Shown here piece by piece: positions 37,501 through 46,120 of a DNA stretch of 64,000 nucleotides. A program made the position numbers and the translations under genes. Position 1 is the first letter of the stretch, and every line of letters begins with the position of its first letter. The notes below the pieces were generated by a model. It did no database searches, was not told the DNA's origin, and saw only the letters and a list, made by a program, of their open reading frames with translations. Source of the stretch: an uncultured Verrucomicrobiota bacterium (lineage in GTDB: Bacteria; Verrucomicrobiota; Verrucomicrobiia; Limisphaerales; UBA9464); assembly GCA_903916195.1 (NCBI GenBank), contig CAIWVP010000034.1:1-64000 (forward strand). The letters run 5' to 3'.

Positions 37501-38302
37501 CGAGTGGACGCCATCGTCGCAGATCAGCGAGGTCCGGCCCGGAGGCTACTACGGCTACGGCGGCCCGAAGATCACCGCCGAGCGGGCGCTCGGCTACGAT
37601 GCGCCGTTGTGCTGGATCCCGCACGCGGTCGACAACTCCAGCGGATCGCAGGTCTGGTTGCCTCGCAGCGCGTGGGGGCCGCTCGGCGGGCAGATGCTCC
37701 ATCTGCTCTGGGGCCGCTGCGGCATGATGTCCGTGCTGCGGGACACCGTGGGCGACGTTTCGCAAGGCGCGGTCGTGCCGTTGCCGGTGAAGCTCCTCAG
37801 CGGCCCGAACCGCGCGACCTTCAACGCCCGCGACGGCGCGCTCTACGTGGCGGGCAGCACCGGTTGGCAGACCAGCGCAGTGAAGGACGGCGCGCTCCAA
37901 CGCGTCCGGTGGACCGGGCGTCCCGCCCATCTCCCCGTCAAATGGCACGCCCATGCCAACGGCATCACGGTCACCTTCAGCGAACCGCTGAAGCGGGACA
38001 CCGCGGAGGATGCCGGCAGCTACGCGGTGAAACGTTGGAACTACCGCTACGCCGCGCAGTACGGGTCGAAGGACTGGTCGGTCGCGCAGCCCGGCAAGGA
38101 AGGCCGCGACGACGTCCCGATCAGATCCGCGAAGCTGCTCGCCGACGGCCGCACGGTGTTCCTTGACCTCGGCGACCTCGCGCCGGTGATGCAGATGGAG
38201 CTGAAGTGGAACCTCGACGCCGTCGACGGCAAAACGACGCGCAGCCAGTTGTGGCTGACGTTGAACCAACTGGACACGGCATTCGCCGGCGGCGCCCGTT
38301 GA
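34505..38302 (+). CDS. Multidomain exported protein: TIM-barrel-like, LamG-like, DUF6797-like and dehydrogenase-type propeller
   Basis: This 1265-residue exported protein has a signal peptide (CLLAGLLVFFAGPPAARA). An N-terminal sugar-isomerase/AP-endonuclease-like barrel (about 40-305; RRLAYDWRSEHVPTFDAEVA, GLYNHLGWFGEPTNQ, HHGHSHIEDF) comes first. A concanavalin/LamG-like domain (about 344-480) and a DUF6797-like region (about 535-800; DWNDNRWQQTDVGPFLAS) follow, then a glucose/sorbosone-dehydrogenase-type beta-propeller (about 835-1130; GVDFGPDGAAYVCTLHGDVWR) and a short Ig-like end. No CxxCH site is seen. It probably acts on carbohydrates in the periplasm; substrate unknown. The start could be TTG at 34505 or GTG at 34523; both keep the signal peptide. 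Confidence 0.8.
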   Translation: MSRHAAVHPLFRSRCLLAGLLVFFAGPPAARAVDALFAPTNLVAWCIVPFDTKKRGPEERAEMLQRLGIRRLAYDWRSEHVPTFDAEVAALGKRGIELTAWWFPASLDDEAKAVLDCLARHKLSPQLWVTMGTEPEPDAAKVAAKLDGAVATLAPICDAAQKIGSTVGLYNHLGWFGEPTNQVAIVRRLRAAGHPNVGIVYNFHHGHSHIEDFAAVLRLVQPFLLAVNLDGMVRDGDRTGKKIIPLGTGDEEVDMVRTLRASGWSGPVGILGHTEEDAEVKLRKELDGLKVVLAQLDAPPKPKAPRPSRAAAGLLPPASTAVRPGKSGPALDARVTGLVLDGKPWFRQPPIRVTAKVRFGSKAQFNIIAASEAKSSPSHWELYTYTGTGELSMYVPGVTPSELRSGRDVCDGQWHTIVMHFAREAVRLSVDGAEVARASIKRDTEGDGTAAQIAVGRLVEGGLGCDGWIEDLQVTEQGTGKGETVSLAVWRKSDGSEADLTALPRPTAPAVGGSKSAARPVAKAGVGEPAISGREASTQGEADWNDNRWQQTDVGPFLASTLMFPEGAVAKGLTIKVGDHGEGAVAYDMATGALRAAWTGGFLQFSPVRFGLIRAPQPAGKLAFTAVDGTASSTGASYRYVGLHRGDRRTVLEHAFDGVRVLEVPGLENTPAGPVFRRTFWVDRHAQPLRMVAAGHLRGTTNVVSASSEHRKVDDTARTDVTVHRQLDQNQEGDTISAAVVTGVHIASSANYIAESGGWKDIVLPASDKPVVFSVLLWRGTEAASGEFKKFAEASVPTEDPSRLLRPSPSRWPARTTRGQLGADTDILAVDTLTLPYDNPWKALLFASGVDFGPDGAAYVCTLHGDVWRVTGIDDSLRELTWKRYATGLFQPLGLRVRDGKVLVLGRDRITRLHDEDGDGEADFYESFTDSIATSAGGHDYVTCLEADAAGNLYYVDPKGIHRVSPDGRTNITLATGWRNPNGMGVRPDGLLTVAPQQGEWTPSSQISEVRPGGYYGYGGPKITAERALGYDAPLCWIPHAVDNSSGSQVWLPRSAWGPLGGQMLHLLWGRCGMMSVLRDTVGDVSQGAVVPLPVKLLSGPNRATFNARDGALYVAGSTGWQTSAVKDGALQRVRWTGRPAHLPVKWHAHANGITVTFSEPLKRDTAEDAGSYAVKRWNYRYAAQYGSKDWSVAQPGKEGRDDVPIRSAKLLADGRTVFLDLGDLAPVMQMELKWNLDAVDGKTTRSQLWLTLNQLDTAFAGGAR

Positions 38303-38418
38303 AGGGCGGGGCGCCGGCGCGTCAGGGTGTTTTTTCTCGGCACGGCAACTTCCCCGGCCCTAAGATGCTTTATAGGACGATACAAGTTCCCTGGGCCACC
38401 ACCAACGCGAGAACGGCT

Positions 38419-39255
38419 ATGAGGCTGAACCTGGCAGGGCGGAACGCAATCTTGACGGGCGCCAACGGCGGCCTCGGAGTCCATTTCACGGCGGCATTGT
38501 CAAAGGCGGGGATGAACCTGCTCCTCGTCGCCTATCCCGGCATCGGTCTCGAAGACGTGCAAGCGGCGGCGCGCAAGGATTCGGTCCAGGCCGAGATCCT
38601 GGTGGCGGACCTGAGGGTGCCCGAGGAGCGGACCCGCGTGGTCGAGACGGCGATGGCGCGATTCGGGTCGATCGATCTGCTGGTGAACAACGCCGGGGTC
38701 GAGTTCTCGTCCACCTACCACGACCTCGATGTCGACCGGATCCGCGACGTCATCAACGTCAATCTGGAGGCGCCGATGATGCTCACCCGGTTGGCGTTGC
38801 CGCACATGCTCCGGCAAAGACGCGGCCACATCGTGAACATCTCGTCGCTCGCCGGGAAATCGGGGCCGGGTTACCAGGAACCCTACGTCGCCACGAAAGC
38901 GGGCCTGAGCGCGTTCACGCTGTCCCTCCGCAACACATATCGCGGCACCGGTGTGAGCGCGTCGGTCATCACGCCGGGTTTCGTCGAGGCGGGGATCTAT
39001 TCCCGGCTCAAGGTCCAGACCGGTCGGTCCGCGCCCATCTTCCTCGGGGCCTGTTCGCCCCAGAAGGTCTGCGCCGCCTTGTTGCGGGCCGTCCGCGACG
39101 ACGTGCCGGAGGTCATCGTGAACCGGTATCCGATCCGTCCGGTGCTGGCGCTGACCACATTGTTCCCCGCGTTCGGTGAATGGATGACCGAATGGACCGG
39201 CACGAACGCGTTCTTCCGCCGTGCCCACGAGGCCTCCAAACACCCGGAAGCATGA
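38419..39255 (+). CDS. Short-chain dehydrogenase/reductase next to the Phc-like cluster
   Basis: This 278-residue classical SDR has the NAD(P)-binding TGANGGLG, NNAG, catalytic Ser in NISSLAGK and Tyr-Lys in YVATK. The C-terminal extension (RYPIRPVLALTTLFPAFGEWM) is hydrophobic, as in SDRs acting on lipids or membrane substrates. The ATG at 38419 is preferred because it places the Rossmann motif at the usual distance; an upstream in-frame ATG at 38365 would add 18 residues. It is followed by a FadL-type porin and then the methyltransferase and kinases. A role as a beta-ketoacyl or aldehyde reductase in making a lipid signal is tempting but unproven. Confidence 0.82.
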   Translation: MRLNLAGRNAILTGANGGLGVHFTAALSKAGMNLLLVAYPGIGLEDVQAAARKDSVQAEILVADLRVPEERTRVVETAMARFGSIDLLVNNAGVEFSSTYHDLDVDRIRDVINVNLEAPMMLTRLALPHMLRQRRGHIVNISSLAGKSGPGYQEPYVATKAGLSAFTLSLRNTYRGTGVSASVITPGFVEAGIYSRLKVQTGRSAPIFLGACSPQKVCAALLRAVRDDVPEVIVNRYPIRPVLALTTLFPAFGEWMTEWTGTNAFFRRAHEASKHPEA

Positions 39256-39346
39256 CGACCCACCCCGGATCCCGCCCACGGCTGCGGCCAAATGGGCCCC
39301 GAGCCTTCCCTGACGGACATCGCTTTACCATCCCTAGACTCAACGA

Positions 39347-39376
39347 TTGCCCAACATGATATCGAAGGGTTAAAAT
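39347..39376 (+). promoter_or_regulatory. Possible sigma70-type promoter before the FadL gene
   Basis: TTGCCC and TAAAAT are separated by 18 nt in a rare AT-rich patch (GGGTTAAAATTATAG). If used, transcription would start very near the ATG at 39384, giving an almost leaderless mRNA. The match is only moderate. Confidence 0.35.
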
Positions 39377-39383
39377 TATAGAC

Positions 39384-40607
39384 ATGTCCAAAACGCCCCA
39401 TCCTCGCCGTCTTCTGTCCGCTGCCGTCTGCTTGGCGGCGACGTTCGTCCCGGCGCATGCCGGTGGTTTCCGACTCCCGGACCAGGATGCCTTCGCCACG
39501 GCCCGAGGTGAAGCGTTCGCTGCGACCGCCGACAACCCGTCGGCGGTCTACTACAACCCGGCCGGCATCACACAACTCGAAGGCCATCAGGCGCGATTCG
39601 GCGTCTATGGGATCGACCTCGGGGTGAGCTACACCTCACCTGCCGGGAAGAAGCACGACAACAGCAAGGACCTCCACGCCGTCCCGCAGATCTTCTACAC
39701 CTTCACCCCCGAAAAATCGCCGGTCTCGTTCGGCTTCGGAGCGTATTCACCCTATGGCCTGAGCTCGGAGTGGCCGGAGGACACGGGATTCCGCAGCGTG
39801 GTGCTGGGCGGAAAGCTGACCTACCTGACACTCAACCCCGTGGTCGCGTGGCAGATCACGCCGACATTATCCATCGGCGGCGGAGCGATGATCAACTACG
39901 CCGAAGCCGACCTGCGGAGCGGTCTGTCGCCGATCGCGGGTGTCGGCCAGTCGCGGCTGAACGGCTCCGGCTGGGCGCCGGGGTTCAACGCGGGGATCCT
40001 CTGGAAACTCTGCGAGAAGGTGCAGATCGGCCTGAATTACCGGAGTGAATCGCGGATCCCGCTGGACGGCTACCTCGATATCACATCGCCGGTCTTCAGC
40101 GCGCATCCGGATGCCAAGGCCGAGCTCCCGTTCCCGCAGACCTTCGTCGCCGGCATCTCATATCGGCCGACGCCGGATTGGAACCTGGAGTTCGACATCG
40201 AGTGGAACGACTGGAACCGGCTCAACTCGATGAGCGTCCACGCGCCGCAGGCGCCGTTCCTGGACTCGGCGATCGCGTTCAACTGGCAGTCGAGCTTCTA
40301 CTACGAGTTCGGAGCCACCCGGCACCTCGGGGGCGGCTGGTCCGTCAGCGCCGGGTACATCTTCAACGAGAACTCGGTGCCCGACCACGACTTCACGCCG
40401 CTGGTCTCGGACTTGGACCGGCATTTCGTGAGCTTCGGCGGGGGCTACAAGCATGGCCGGCTGAGCGTGGACCTCGCCTACCAGCTCGGCTACGGGCCGA
40501 CGAGGACCGTCACCGGCAACCCGGTGAACTCCTCCGGCCAATCAGCGAACGGCGAGTACGACTTCCTCAGCCACGCGCTGCTCTTGAGCATGGGCTGGCA
40601 TTTCTGA
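39384..40607 (+). CDS. FadL/OmpP1-type outer-membrane porin for hydrophobic compounds
   Basis: This 407-residue outer-membrane beta-barrel has a signal peptide (LLSAAVCLAATFVPAHA), then the FadL-type hatch start GGFRLPDQDAFATARGEAFAATADNPSAV with the conserved NPAG motif, amphipathic strands throughout, and a terminal GWHF ending in aromatic Phe as required for barrel insertion. The family passes long-chain fatty acids and other hydrophobic molecules across the outer membrane. It lies 110 nt before the PhcB-like methyltransferase on the same strand, so it may carry the hydrophobic signal or its precursor. Length is within the family range. Confidence 0.88.
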   Translation: MSKTPHPRRLLSAAVCLAATFVPAHAGGFRLPDQDAFATARGEAFAATADNPSAVYYNPAGITQLEGHQARFGVYGIDLGVSYTSPAGKKHDNSKDLHAVPQIFYTFTPEKSPVSFGFGAYSPYGLSSEWPEDTGFRSVVLGGKLTYLTLNPVVAWQITPTLSIGGGAMINYAEADLRSGLSPIAGVGQSRLNGSGWAPGFNAGILWKLCEKVQIGLNYRSESRIPLDGYLDITSPVFSAHPDAKAELPFPQTFVAGISYRPTPDWNLEFDIEWNDWNRLNSMSVHAPQAPFLDSAIAFNWQSSFYYEFGATRHLGGGWSVSAGYIFNENSVPDHDFTPLVSDLDRHFVSFGGGYKHGRLSVDLAYQLGYGPTRTVTGNPVNSSGQSANGEYDFLSHALLLSMGWHF

Positions 40608-40717
40608 CATGCTGTACGGACGGTACCGCCCGCTTCCGACGGGTGGCGCGGCGATCCGATGGGCCGTGGCCGGCGTGGACCACGCCCGACAGGACAACTT
40701 GCTTTAGACCGATCCGC

Positions 40718-42151
40718 ATGGCGACGAAACCGACAGGTACCTTATCGGGCGAGCGAGAGAGCTTCATCAGCTGCCGCAACAGCCAGGGCGCGGAGGTCCG
40801 GGCCACGCCGGTGCGCCTGACCCGCTTCACCGTGGTGCTCGAGGTCTACAACCCGTTCAGCATCGTCCAGATCTCCGAGGTGCTGAGCGAGTTCCGGATC
40901 ACGATGAACGACCGGCTGGTCTATTCCGGCCGCGCCGTCGTGAGCAACATCGTCAACACCGGCATCATGGTGTTGTGCGAGGCCACGCTGGACGATTCAT
41001 GGCTCGACGTGGACATGTTCTCGTCGTCCGCCCATCCGGGGCGGCTACGGGACGAGTTCGGCGAGTTCCTCCAAGAATGGCAGAAGATCCATAGCGTCAC
41101 CCCCGGCTTCAAGGTCGTGGTGGCCGACATGCAGACGCTGCTCGCCGACCTGCGGCGGTGGATGGAGCAGGTGGAGCTGGGCATCCGTTCGTCACCCGGA
41201 GGGAACCGGGCCTTGCTTGAACGCGACGTGATCACCGACCTGAGCCAACCGGTGCTGACGGTGATCGACGAGTTGTTCGACCGGTTCGAATCGATCGCCG
41301 GCTCCTTGGATCCCGCGCTGCAGCCGATGCACCGGAACTATATCAAGCGACAACTGCATCCGCTGGTGCTCTGCGCGCCGTTCGCCTACCGCACGTTCCA
41401 GAAGCCGCTCGGGTACGCCGGCGACTACGAGATGGTGAACATGATCCTCCGCGACCCGTTCGAGGGCGGCTCTCTGTTCGCCAAGACCGTCAACCTCTAC
41501 TTCCTCAACTCCGCCCCGGCCCTCGCCCACCGCAACCGCATCAAGTACCTGGTGCAGGTCCTCTCGGCCGAGGCCCGCCGCACCTCGGCCGAAGGACGAC
41601 CTGTCCGCATCCTCAACCTGGGCTGCGGACCCGCCGGCGAGATCCAGCAGTTGCTGGCGACCGATCCAGTCGTGGACCAGATGGATTTCACGTTGATGGA
41701 TTTCAACGACGAGACGCTCGATTTCACGCGGCACCGCTTGGATGCACTGAAGGTCCAGCACGGGCGCCGGACGCCGCTCCAGTTCGTCAAGAAATCCGTC
41801 CACCAGGTCCTCAAGGAAGGTTCGCGGCCCGAGCACGGCCAGCCGCGCTACGACCTCATCTACTGCGCCGGCCTGTTCGACTACCTCTCCGACCGGATCT
41901 GCCAGCGGTTGATGACCATCTTCTACGAGATGCTCGCCCCTGGAGGGCTGCTCGTCGCCACCAACGTCGATCCGAGCAACCCTTCTCGGAACGGCATGGA
42001 GTTCATCCTCGACTGGCATCTCGTCTACCGTGACCGCGAGCAGCTGAAGCTGCTCCATCCGTCAGGCGTGCCCGACGAGAACATCGTCAGCCGCGCGGAT
42101 GAGACGGGCGTCAACATCTACCTTGAAGTCCGCCGTCCCATCGATCGTTGA
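40718..42151 (+). CDS. SAM-dependent methyltransferase, PhcB-like (proposed lipid-signal synthase)
   Basis: This 477-residue, apparently cytoplasmic protein has a beta-rich N-terminal domain (about 15-90; TRFTVVLEVYNPFSIVQIS, GRAVVSNIVNTGIMV), a helical middle, and a class I methyltransferase domain (about 290-450) with motif I VRILNLGCGPAGE, the acidic loop in FTLMDFNDETLDF, and YDLIYCAGLFDYLS. Layout and length fit PhcB, which makes methyl esters of 3-hydroxy fatty acids in Ralstonia; this match is from memory. The adjacent six-TM kinase and receiver-kinase genes are of the PhcS/R/Q type and support the assignment. The N-terminal domain recalls PilZ folds but lacks the RxxxR and (D/N)xSxxG motifs. 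The gene end overlaps the kinase gene by 53 nt. The ORF-track start (40178) lies inside the FadL gene; ATG 40718 is used. Confidence 0.68.
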   Translation: MATKPTGTLSGERESFISCRNSQGAEVRATPVRLTRFTVVLEVYNPFSIVQISEVLSEFRITMNDRLVYSGRAVVSNIVNTGIMVLCEATLDDSWLDVDMFSSSAHPGRLRDEFGEFLQEWQKIHSVTPGFKVVVADMQTLLADLRRWMEQVELGIRSSPGGNRALLERDVITDLSQPVLTVIDELFDRFESIAGSLDPALQPMHRNYIKRQLHPLVLCAPFAYRTFQKPLGYAGDYEMVNMILRDPFEGGSLFAKTVNLYFLNSAPALAHRNRIKYLVQVLSAEARRTSAEGRPVRILNLGCGPAGEIQQLLATDPVVDQMDFTLMDFNDETLDFTRHRLDALKVQHGRRTPLQFVKKSVHQVLKEGSRPEHGQPRYDLIYCAGLFDYLSDRICQRLMTIFYEMLAPGGLLVATNVDPSNPSRNGMEFILDWHLVYRDREQLKLLHPSGVPDENIVSRADETGVNIYLEVRRPIDR

Positions 42152-44810
42152 CGGCGGACCGGAGGCCGATGCGGCGTTCCAGGAGGCCTTCCACTCAGAG
42201 GACCTCCGGGAGCGCCTCCGCATCGGGAAGCTCGGCTGCGCGCTGGTCATCGTCCTGATGCCCCTCGGGGCCTCGCTGGACTACGTCGTCTACAAGGACG
42301 ACGTCGCGGTGTTCCAGTTCTTCCTCGGGCTCCGGCTCCTGTGCTCGCTGGTCACGGGCGCGTTGCTGGCCGTCCACCACACCCGGTGGGGCGAGCGGAA
42401 CGTGCGGATGCTCGGCCCGTTCATCGCGCTCCTGCCCGCCGTGTGCATCGCCGGCATGATCGGTCACAAGGATCAGTGGGGATCCCACTACTACGCCGGC
42501 CTGAACCTCGTCCTCATCGCCGTCAACGTCGTCGCCCGCTGGACCGTCCGCGAATCGCTCGCCATCGTCGGCAGCGTCGTCGCGTTCTACCTCTCGGCAT
42601 GCCTCATCGGGACCGGCTGGCCAGAGGCCCCCGGGCAGCGGCAGGACCTCTTCAACAACCTGTACTTCCTCACGTTGACAGGTGTGATCGTGGTCGCCGG
42701 CAACTGGCTCTACAACCAGCTCCGGGAGCGCGAGTTCGCCCTCCGGTACGAGCTCGGCAAGAACCAGCGCCAGCTGCAGGAGGCCAACCAGAAGCTGCGC
42801 GACCTCGACGAGGTGAAGAGCCGTTTCTTCGCCAACATCAGCCACGAGCTCCGCACCCCGCTCACGCTGCTGCTCGGGCCGCTCGACGCGCTCATCCGGC
42901 AGCGGGGCCGCCTCGGCGAGCCGGAGATCGACGAGCACCTGGAGACGATGCACGGGAACGGTCTCCGCCTGCTCAAGCTCATCAACGACCTGCTCGACCT
43001 CGTCCGCCTCGACTCCGGGCATATCGCCCTACGACGCGAGGCCGTGCCGCTCTCCCAGTTCTTCGGCGGCGTGGTCAACTCGACCCGCAAGCTCGCCGAG
43101 GACCGCCGGATCCAGCTCCGCCTCGTCCTCGACGACCAGATGGGCCGCGCGATGCTCGACCCGGACAAGCTGGAGAAGGTCCTGTTCAACCTCATCATCA
43201 ACGCGATCAAGTTCACCGCGAGCGGCGGCACGATCACCTGCCACCCCGAGCGCCACGGCGACGAGATGGTCATCGAGGTGAGCGACAGCGGCGTCGGCAT
43301 CCGGTCGGACGACCTCCCGCACATCTTCGACCGGTTCTGGCAGGCCGACACCAGTTCCCAACGCAAGCACCAGGGCACCGGTATCGGCCTCGCGCTCGTG
43401 AAGGAACTGGTCGAGGCGCAGGGAGGTCATGTGACGGTCGCCAGCGAGGTCGACAAGGGCACGACCTTCACCATCACCCTGCCATGGATCGATCCGCCCC
43501 GGACCGATCCACACGCCCAGCCGGTCACTGTGCTCCCGCCGGCCGGGCCGGCCGAACCGCAGGACGCTTGGCTGGTCAGTCTCTATCGCAGGGCGGAGCT
43601 CTTCCCGGGGATCGCCCCGCTCAAGGAGAGCCTGAGGCCCGACACCATGTCGTCCACCGACCACCGGCCACGGATTCTCATCGCGGACGACGAGCCGGAC
43701 ATGTTGCGGTTCCTGCGGTCCCAACTTTCCGGGCAGTTCCAGGTGTTCGAAGCGGTGGACGGACAGCAGGCGATCGAGAAGGCCGCCCAGTTCCTGCCGG
43801 ACATCATCCTTTGCGACATGATGATGCCGGAGAAGGACGGCCTGGACGTCTGCCGCGAGGTCCGCGCGCGGTTCCCGACCCGCAACATCCCCATCGTGCT
43901 GCTCACCGCACGGGCCGACGACGAGACCAAGCTCGCAGCGCTGGCCGCCGGCGCGAATGACTTCCTGTCCAAGCCGTTCTCGACGACCGAGCTCCGGATC
44001 CGCCTCAAGAACCTGGTCGACGCCCAGAGGCTCCAGAAGGAGCTGGCCTGGCAGAACCAGAAGCTGCAATCGACCCTCGAGCAGCTGAAGGAGACCGAAT
44101 CGCAGCTCGTGCAATCCGAGAAGATGGCCTCGCTCGGCCGCATGAGCGCCGGGATAATACACGAGATCAACAACCCGCTGAACTATGCCAAGACGGGCAT
44201 CTTCACGCTCCAGAAGATGGGCCGCTCGATGCCGCCCGGCGAGATCGCCGATTTCGAGGAGATCCTCCATGACATCGGCGACGGGCTCACCCGTGTGGCC
44301 GGGATCGTCGGCGACCTGAGGGCTTTCACCCATCCCCACGGCGGGGCGATGGAGGATGTGGATGTCCGCGCCGTCGCGGCCGGCGCGCTGCGGTTCCTCG
44401 CGGCCGAGACCAAGGATGTCGCGATCGACAACGCCATCCCGCCGGGTTTCCGGGTGAGGGCGAACCGCAACAAGCTCATCCAGGTCTTCGTCAACCTGCT
44501 CCAGAACGCCGTCGACGCGCTCGGCGAGAAGCGGTTCAGCGACGGCGAGACCGCCCGGATCGTGCTCGGGGCCGAGGCCACGGACACCGCCCGGACCGTC
44601 ACGTTCCACGACAACGGCCCCGGGATGGATACCGATATTTTGGACAAGATTTTTGACCCGTTCTTCACCACCAAGGAGGTAGGCAAGGGCACCGGGCTCG
44701 GATTGAGCATCTGCTACCGCATCATCAACGAGGCCGGCGGGCGCATCACAGCCCAGAGCGAGCCAGGAAAGTGGACCGAATTTGCATTGGAGTTCCCGAC
44801 GACAGTGTGA
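42099..44810 (+). CDS. Six-TM hybrid histidine kinase with two kinase cores and a receiver (PhcS/CqsS-like sensor)
   Basis: This 903-residue protein has, in order: six membrane segments (about 25-205; [20 protein letters not shown] through [16 protein letters not shown]); a first HisKA/HATPase pair with H-box [12 protein letters not shown] (about 243), N-box [11 protein letters not shown] and G-boxes DSGVGI and [10 protein letters not shown]; a receiver (about 520-640) with phospho-Asp in IILCDMMMP and Lys in LSKPF; and a second kinase core with [23 protein letters not shown] and [12 protein letters not shown]. All catalytic motifs look intact. The six-TM sensor without a periplasmic domain matches kinases that sense hydrophobic autoinducers (PhcS, CqsS, LqsS). 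The ATG at 42099 overlaps the methyltransferase gene by 53 nt; a TTG at 42123 is an alternative. Confidence 0.83.
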   Translation: MRRASTSTLKSAVPSIVDGGPEADAAFQEAFHSEDLRERLRIGKLGCALVIVLMPLGASLDYVVYKDDVAVFQFFLGLRLLCSLVTGALLAVHHTRWGERNVRMLGPFIALLPAVCIAGMIGHKDQWGSHYYAGLNLVLIAVNVVARWTVRESLAIVGSVVAFYLSACLIGTGWPEAPGQRQDLFNNLYFLTLTGVIVVAGNWLYNQLREREFALRYELGKNQRQLQEANQKLRDLDEVKSRFFANISHELRTPLTLLLGPLDALIRQRGRLGEPEIDEHLETMHGNGLRLLKLINDLLDLVRLDSGHIALRREAVPLSQFFGGVVNSTRKLAEDRRIQLRLVLDDQMGRAMLDPDKLEKVLFNLIINAIKFTASGGTITCHPERHGDEMVIEVSDSGVGIRSDDLPHIFDRFWQADTSSQRKHQGTGIGLALVKELVEAQGGHVTVASEVDKGTTFTITLPWIDPPRTDPHAQPVTVLPPAGPAEPQDAWLVSLYRRAELFPGIAPLKESLRPDTMSSTDHRPRILIADDEPDMLRFLRSQLSGQFQVFEAVDGQQAIEKAAQFLPDIILCDMMMPEKDGLDVCREVRARFPTRNIPIVLLTARADDETKLAALAAGANDFLSKPFSTTELRIRLKNLVDAQRLQKELAWQNQKLQSTLEQLKETESQLVQSEKMASLGRMSAGIIHEINNPLNYAKTGIFTLQKMGRSMPPGEIADFEEILHDIGDGLTRVAGIVGDLRAFTHPHGGAMEDVDVRAVAAGALRFLAAETKDVAIDNAIPPGFRVRANRNKLIQVFVNLLQNAVDALGEKRFSDGETARIVLGAEATDTARTVTFHDNGPGMDTDILDKIFDPFFTTKEVGKGTGLGLSICYRIINEAGGRITAQSEPGKWTEFALEFPTTV

Positions 44811-44842
44811 CATAAGAAAAACGCCTCAACGCACTGCCGGTC

Positions 44843-46108
44843 ATGGATCCCCACTACGATTACAAGCGATACGCCGTCCTTTATGTGGATGACGAGGAGA
44901 AGTCCCTGAAGGGCTTCGATCGCGGCTTCAAGGACACTTTCCGCATCCTCACGGCGACCAACGCCGACGATGCCCTGCGCTTGATCGAGACCCAAGGTGA
45001 TGAGATCGGCGTCATCATGTCCGACCAGCGGATGCCCGGCATGAAGGGCGTGCAGTTCCTGGAGCGCTCGCGCCAGCTCCGGCCCAAGACCGTCCGCATC
45101 CTCGCGACCGCCTTCACCGACCTGGATGCCGCCATCAGCTCGGTCAACAACGGCGCCATCTACAAGTACGTCTCCAAGCCCTGGGAACCGTACGAGCTGG
45201 ACCACGTGCTCAAACGTGCCCTCGAGTTCTACACGGTCCAGAACGAGCGAGACCAACTGCTGCGCGAGAAGATGTCGGTGCTGCACAAGATGGTGATCAC
45301 CGACCGCGTGCTCAGCCTCGGGGTGCTCGCCGCCGGCCTCGGCCACCACGTGCGCAACGCGATGTCGGCCGTCCGCACCTTCCTCGACCTCGCGCCCGAG
45401 ATGCTCCACCGCGAGAGCCTCGATCTCAACCAGCTCCACCACCCGGCTTTCTGGCAAGATTTCCACCACAAGGTGCAGGGTCGTGTGAAGCTGCTCGTCG
45501 ACCTGCTCGACGACCTCTCCGACCACACGCAACCGGGACCGTTCCAGTTCGACAGCGAGATCGGTCTGCGCGACGTGATCTCCGACGGGGTGACCGAGAT
45601 CGGTCTCGAGCTGGCCGGCCGCCGCATCCAGGTCATCAACGATATCCCGTCGGATCTGCCGCGCCTGCTCGTCGACCTTCCGAAGATCCGCAAACTCTTC
45701 CAGCTCCTCCTCCGCGACGAGCTGACCAACCTCCAGGACGGCGCAACCATCCGGTTCGAGGCCGCTGCCCGCGAGGCCACCGCTCTCCAGCCTGCCGGTG
45801 TCGAGCTCTTGATCCAGGACGACGGACCGGGCCTCCCCCAGGCCTCGATCATGGCGGTCTTCGACCCGTTCTTCGTCCGGAACGACAGCCCGGACGAGTT
45901 CGGGATCTACCTCATGGCGTGCTACTTCATCGTGTACCATCATGGCGGCACGATCCATGTGGGACCGGGCAAGGACGGAGGCCTCGCGTTCCGCATCTGG
46001 CTCCCGTTGGCGCCCGGCATCGGGACGGCGAGCGAAGAGAACGCAGATTTCCTTGTCCGGGTGATGACCAACGAACGGCTTTGGGAACGCCTGCTCGCGA
46101 CCCCCTGA
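44843..46108 (+). CDS. Receiver plus degenerate histidine-kinase protein (PhcQ-like)
   Basis: This 421-residue cytoplasmic regulator has an N-terminal receiver (about 10-130) with acidic patch VDDEE, phospho-Asp in VIMSDQRMPG and Lys in YVSKPWEPYEL. A kinase-like half follows. Its H-box GLGHHVRNAMSAV keeps a His, but the N-box is altered (LFQLLLRDELTNL lacks the usual Asn pair) and the second Gly-rich motif is replaced by DEFGIYLMACY, while DDGPGLP is kept. ATP binding is therefore doubtful. The receiver and the sequence after it (MSVLHKMVITDRVLSLGVLAAGLGHH) resemble what I recall of PhcQ-type response regulators. It starts 32 nt after the hybrid kinase gene and precedes a second receiver-kinase gene, so it is probably co-transcribed. 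Confidence 0.75.
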   Translation: MDPHYDYKRYAVLYVDDEEKSLKGFDRGFKDTFRILTATNADDALRLIETQGDEIGVIMSDQRMPGMKGVQFLERSRQLRPKTVRILATAFTDLDAAISSVNNGAIYKYVSKPWEPYELDHVLKRALEFYTVQNERDQLLREKMSVLHKMVITDRVLSLGVLAAGLGHHVRNAMSAVRTFLDLAPEMLHRESLDLNQLHHPAFWQDFHHKVQGRVKLLVDLLDDLSDHTQPGPFQFDSEIGLRDVISDGVTEIGLELAGRRIQVINDIPSDLPRLLVDLPKIRKLFQLLLRDELTNLQDGATIRFEAAAREATALQPAGVELLIQDDGPGLPQASIMAVFDPFFVRNDSPDEFGIYLMACYFIVYHHGGTIHVGPGKDGGLAFRIWLPLAPGIGTASEENADFLVRVMTNERLWERLLATP

Positions 46109-46120
46109 GCCTCCGGATGT

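Noticed and set aside
38303-38364. T-rich stretch after the DUF6797-type gene as a terminator
   Set aside because: A run of T follows GC-rich sequence, but no convincing stem could be paired directly before it.
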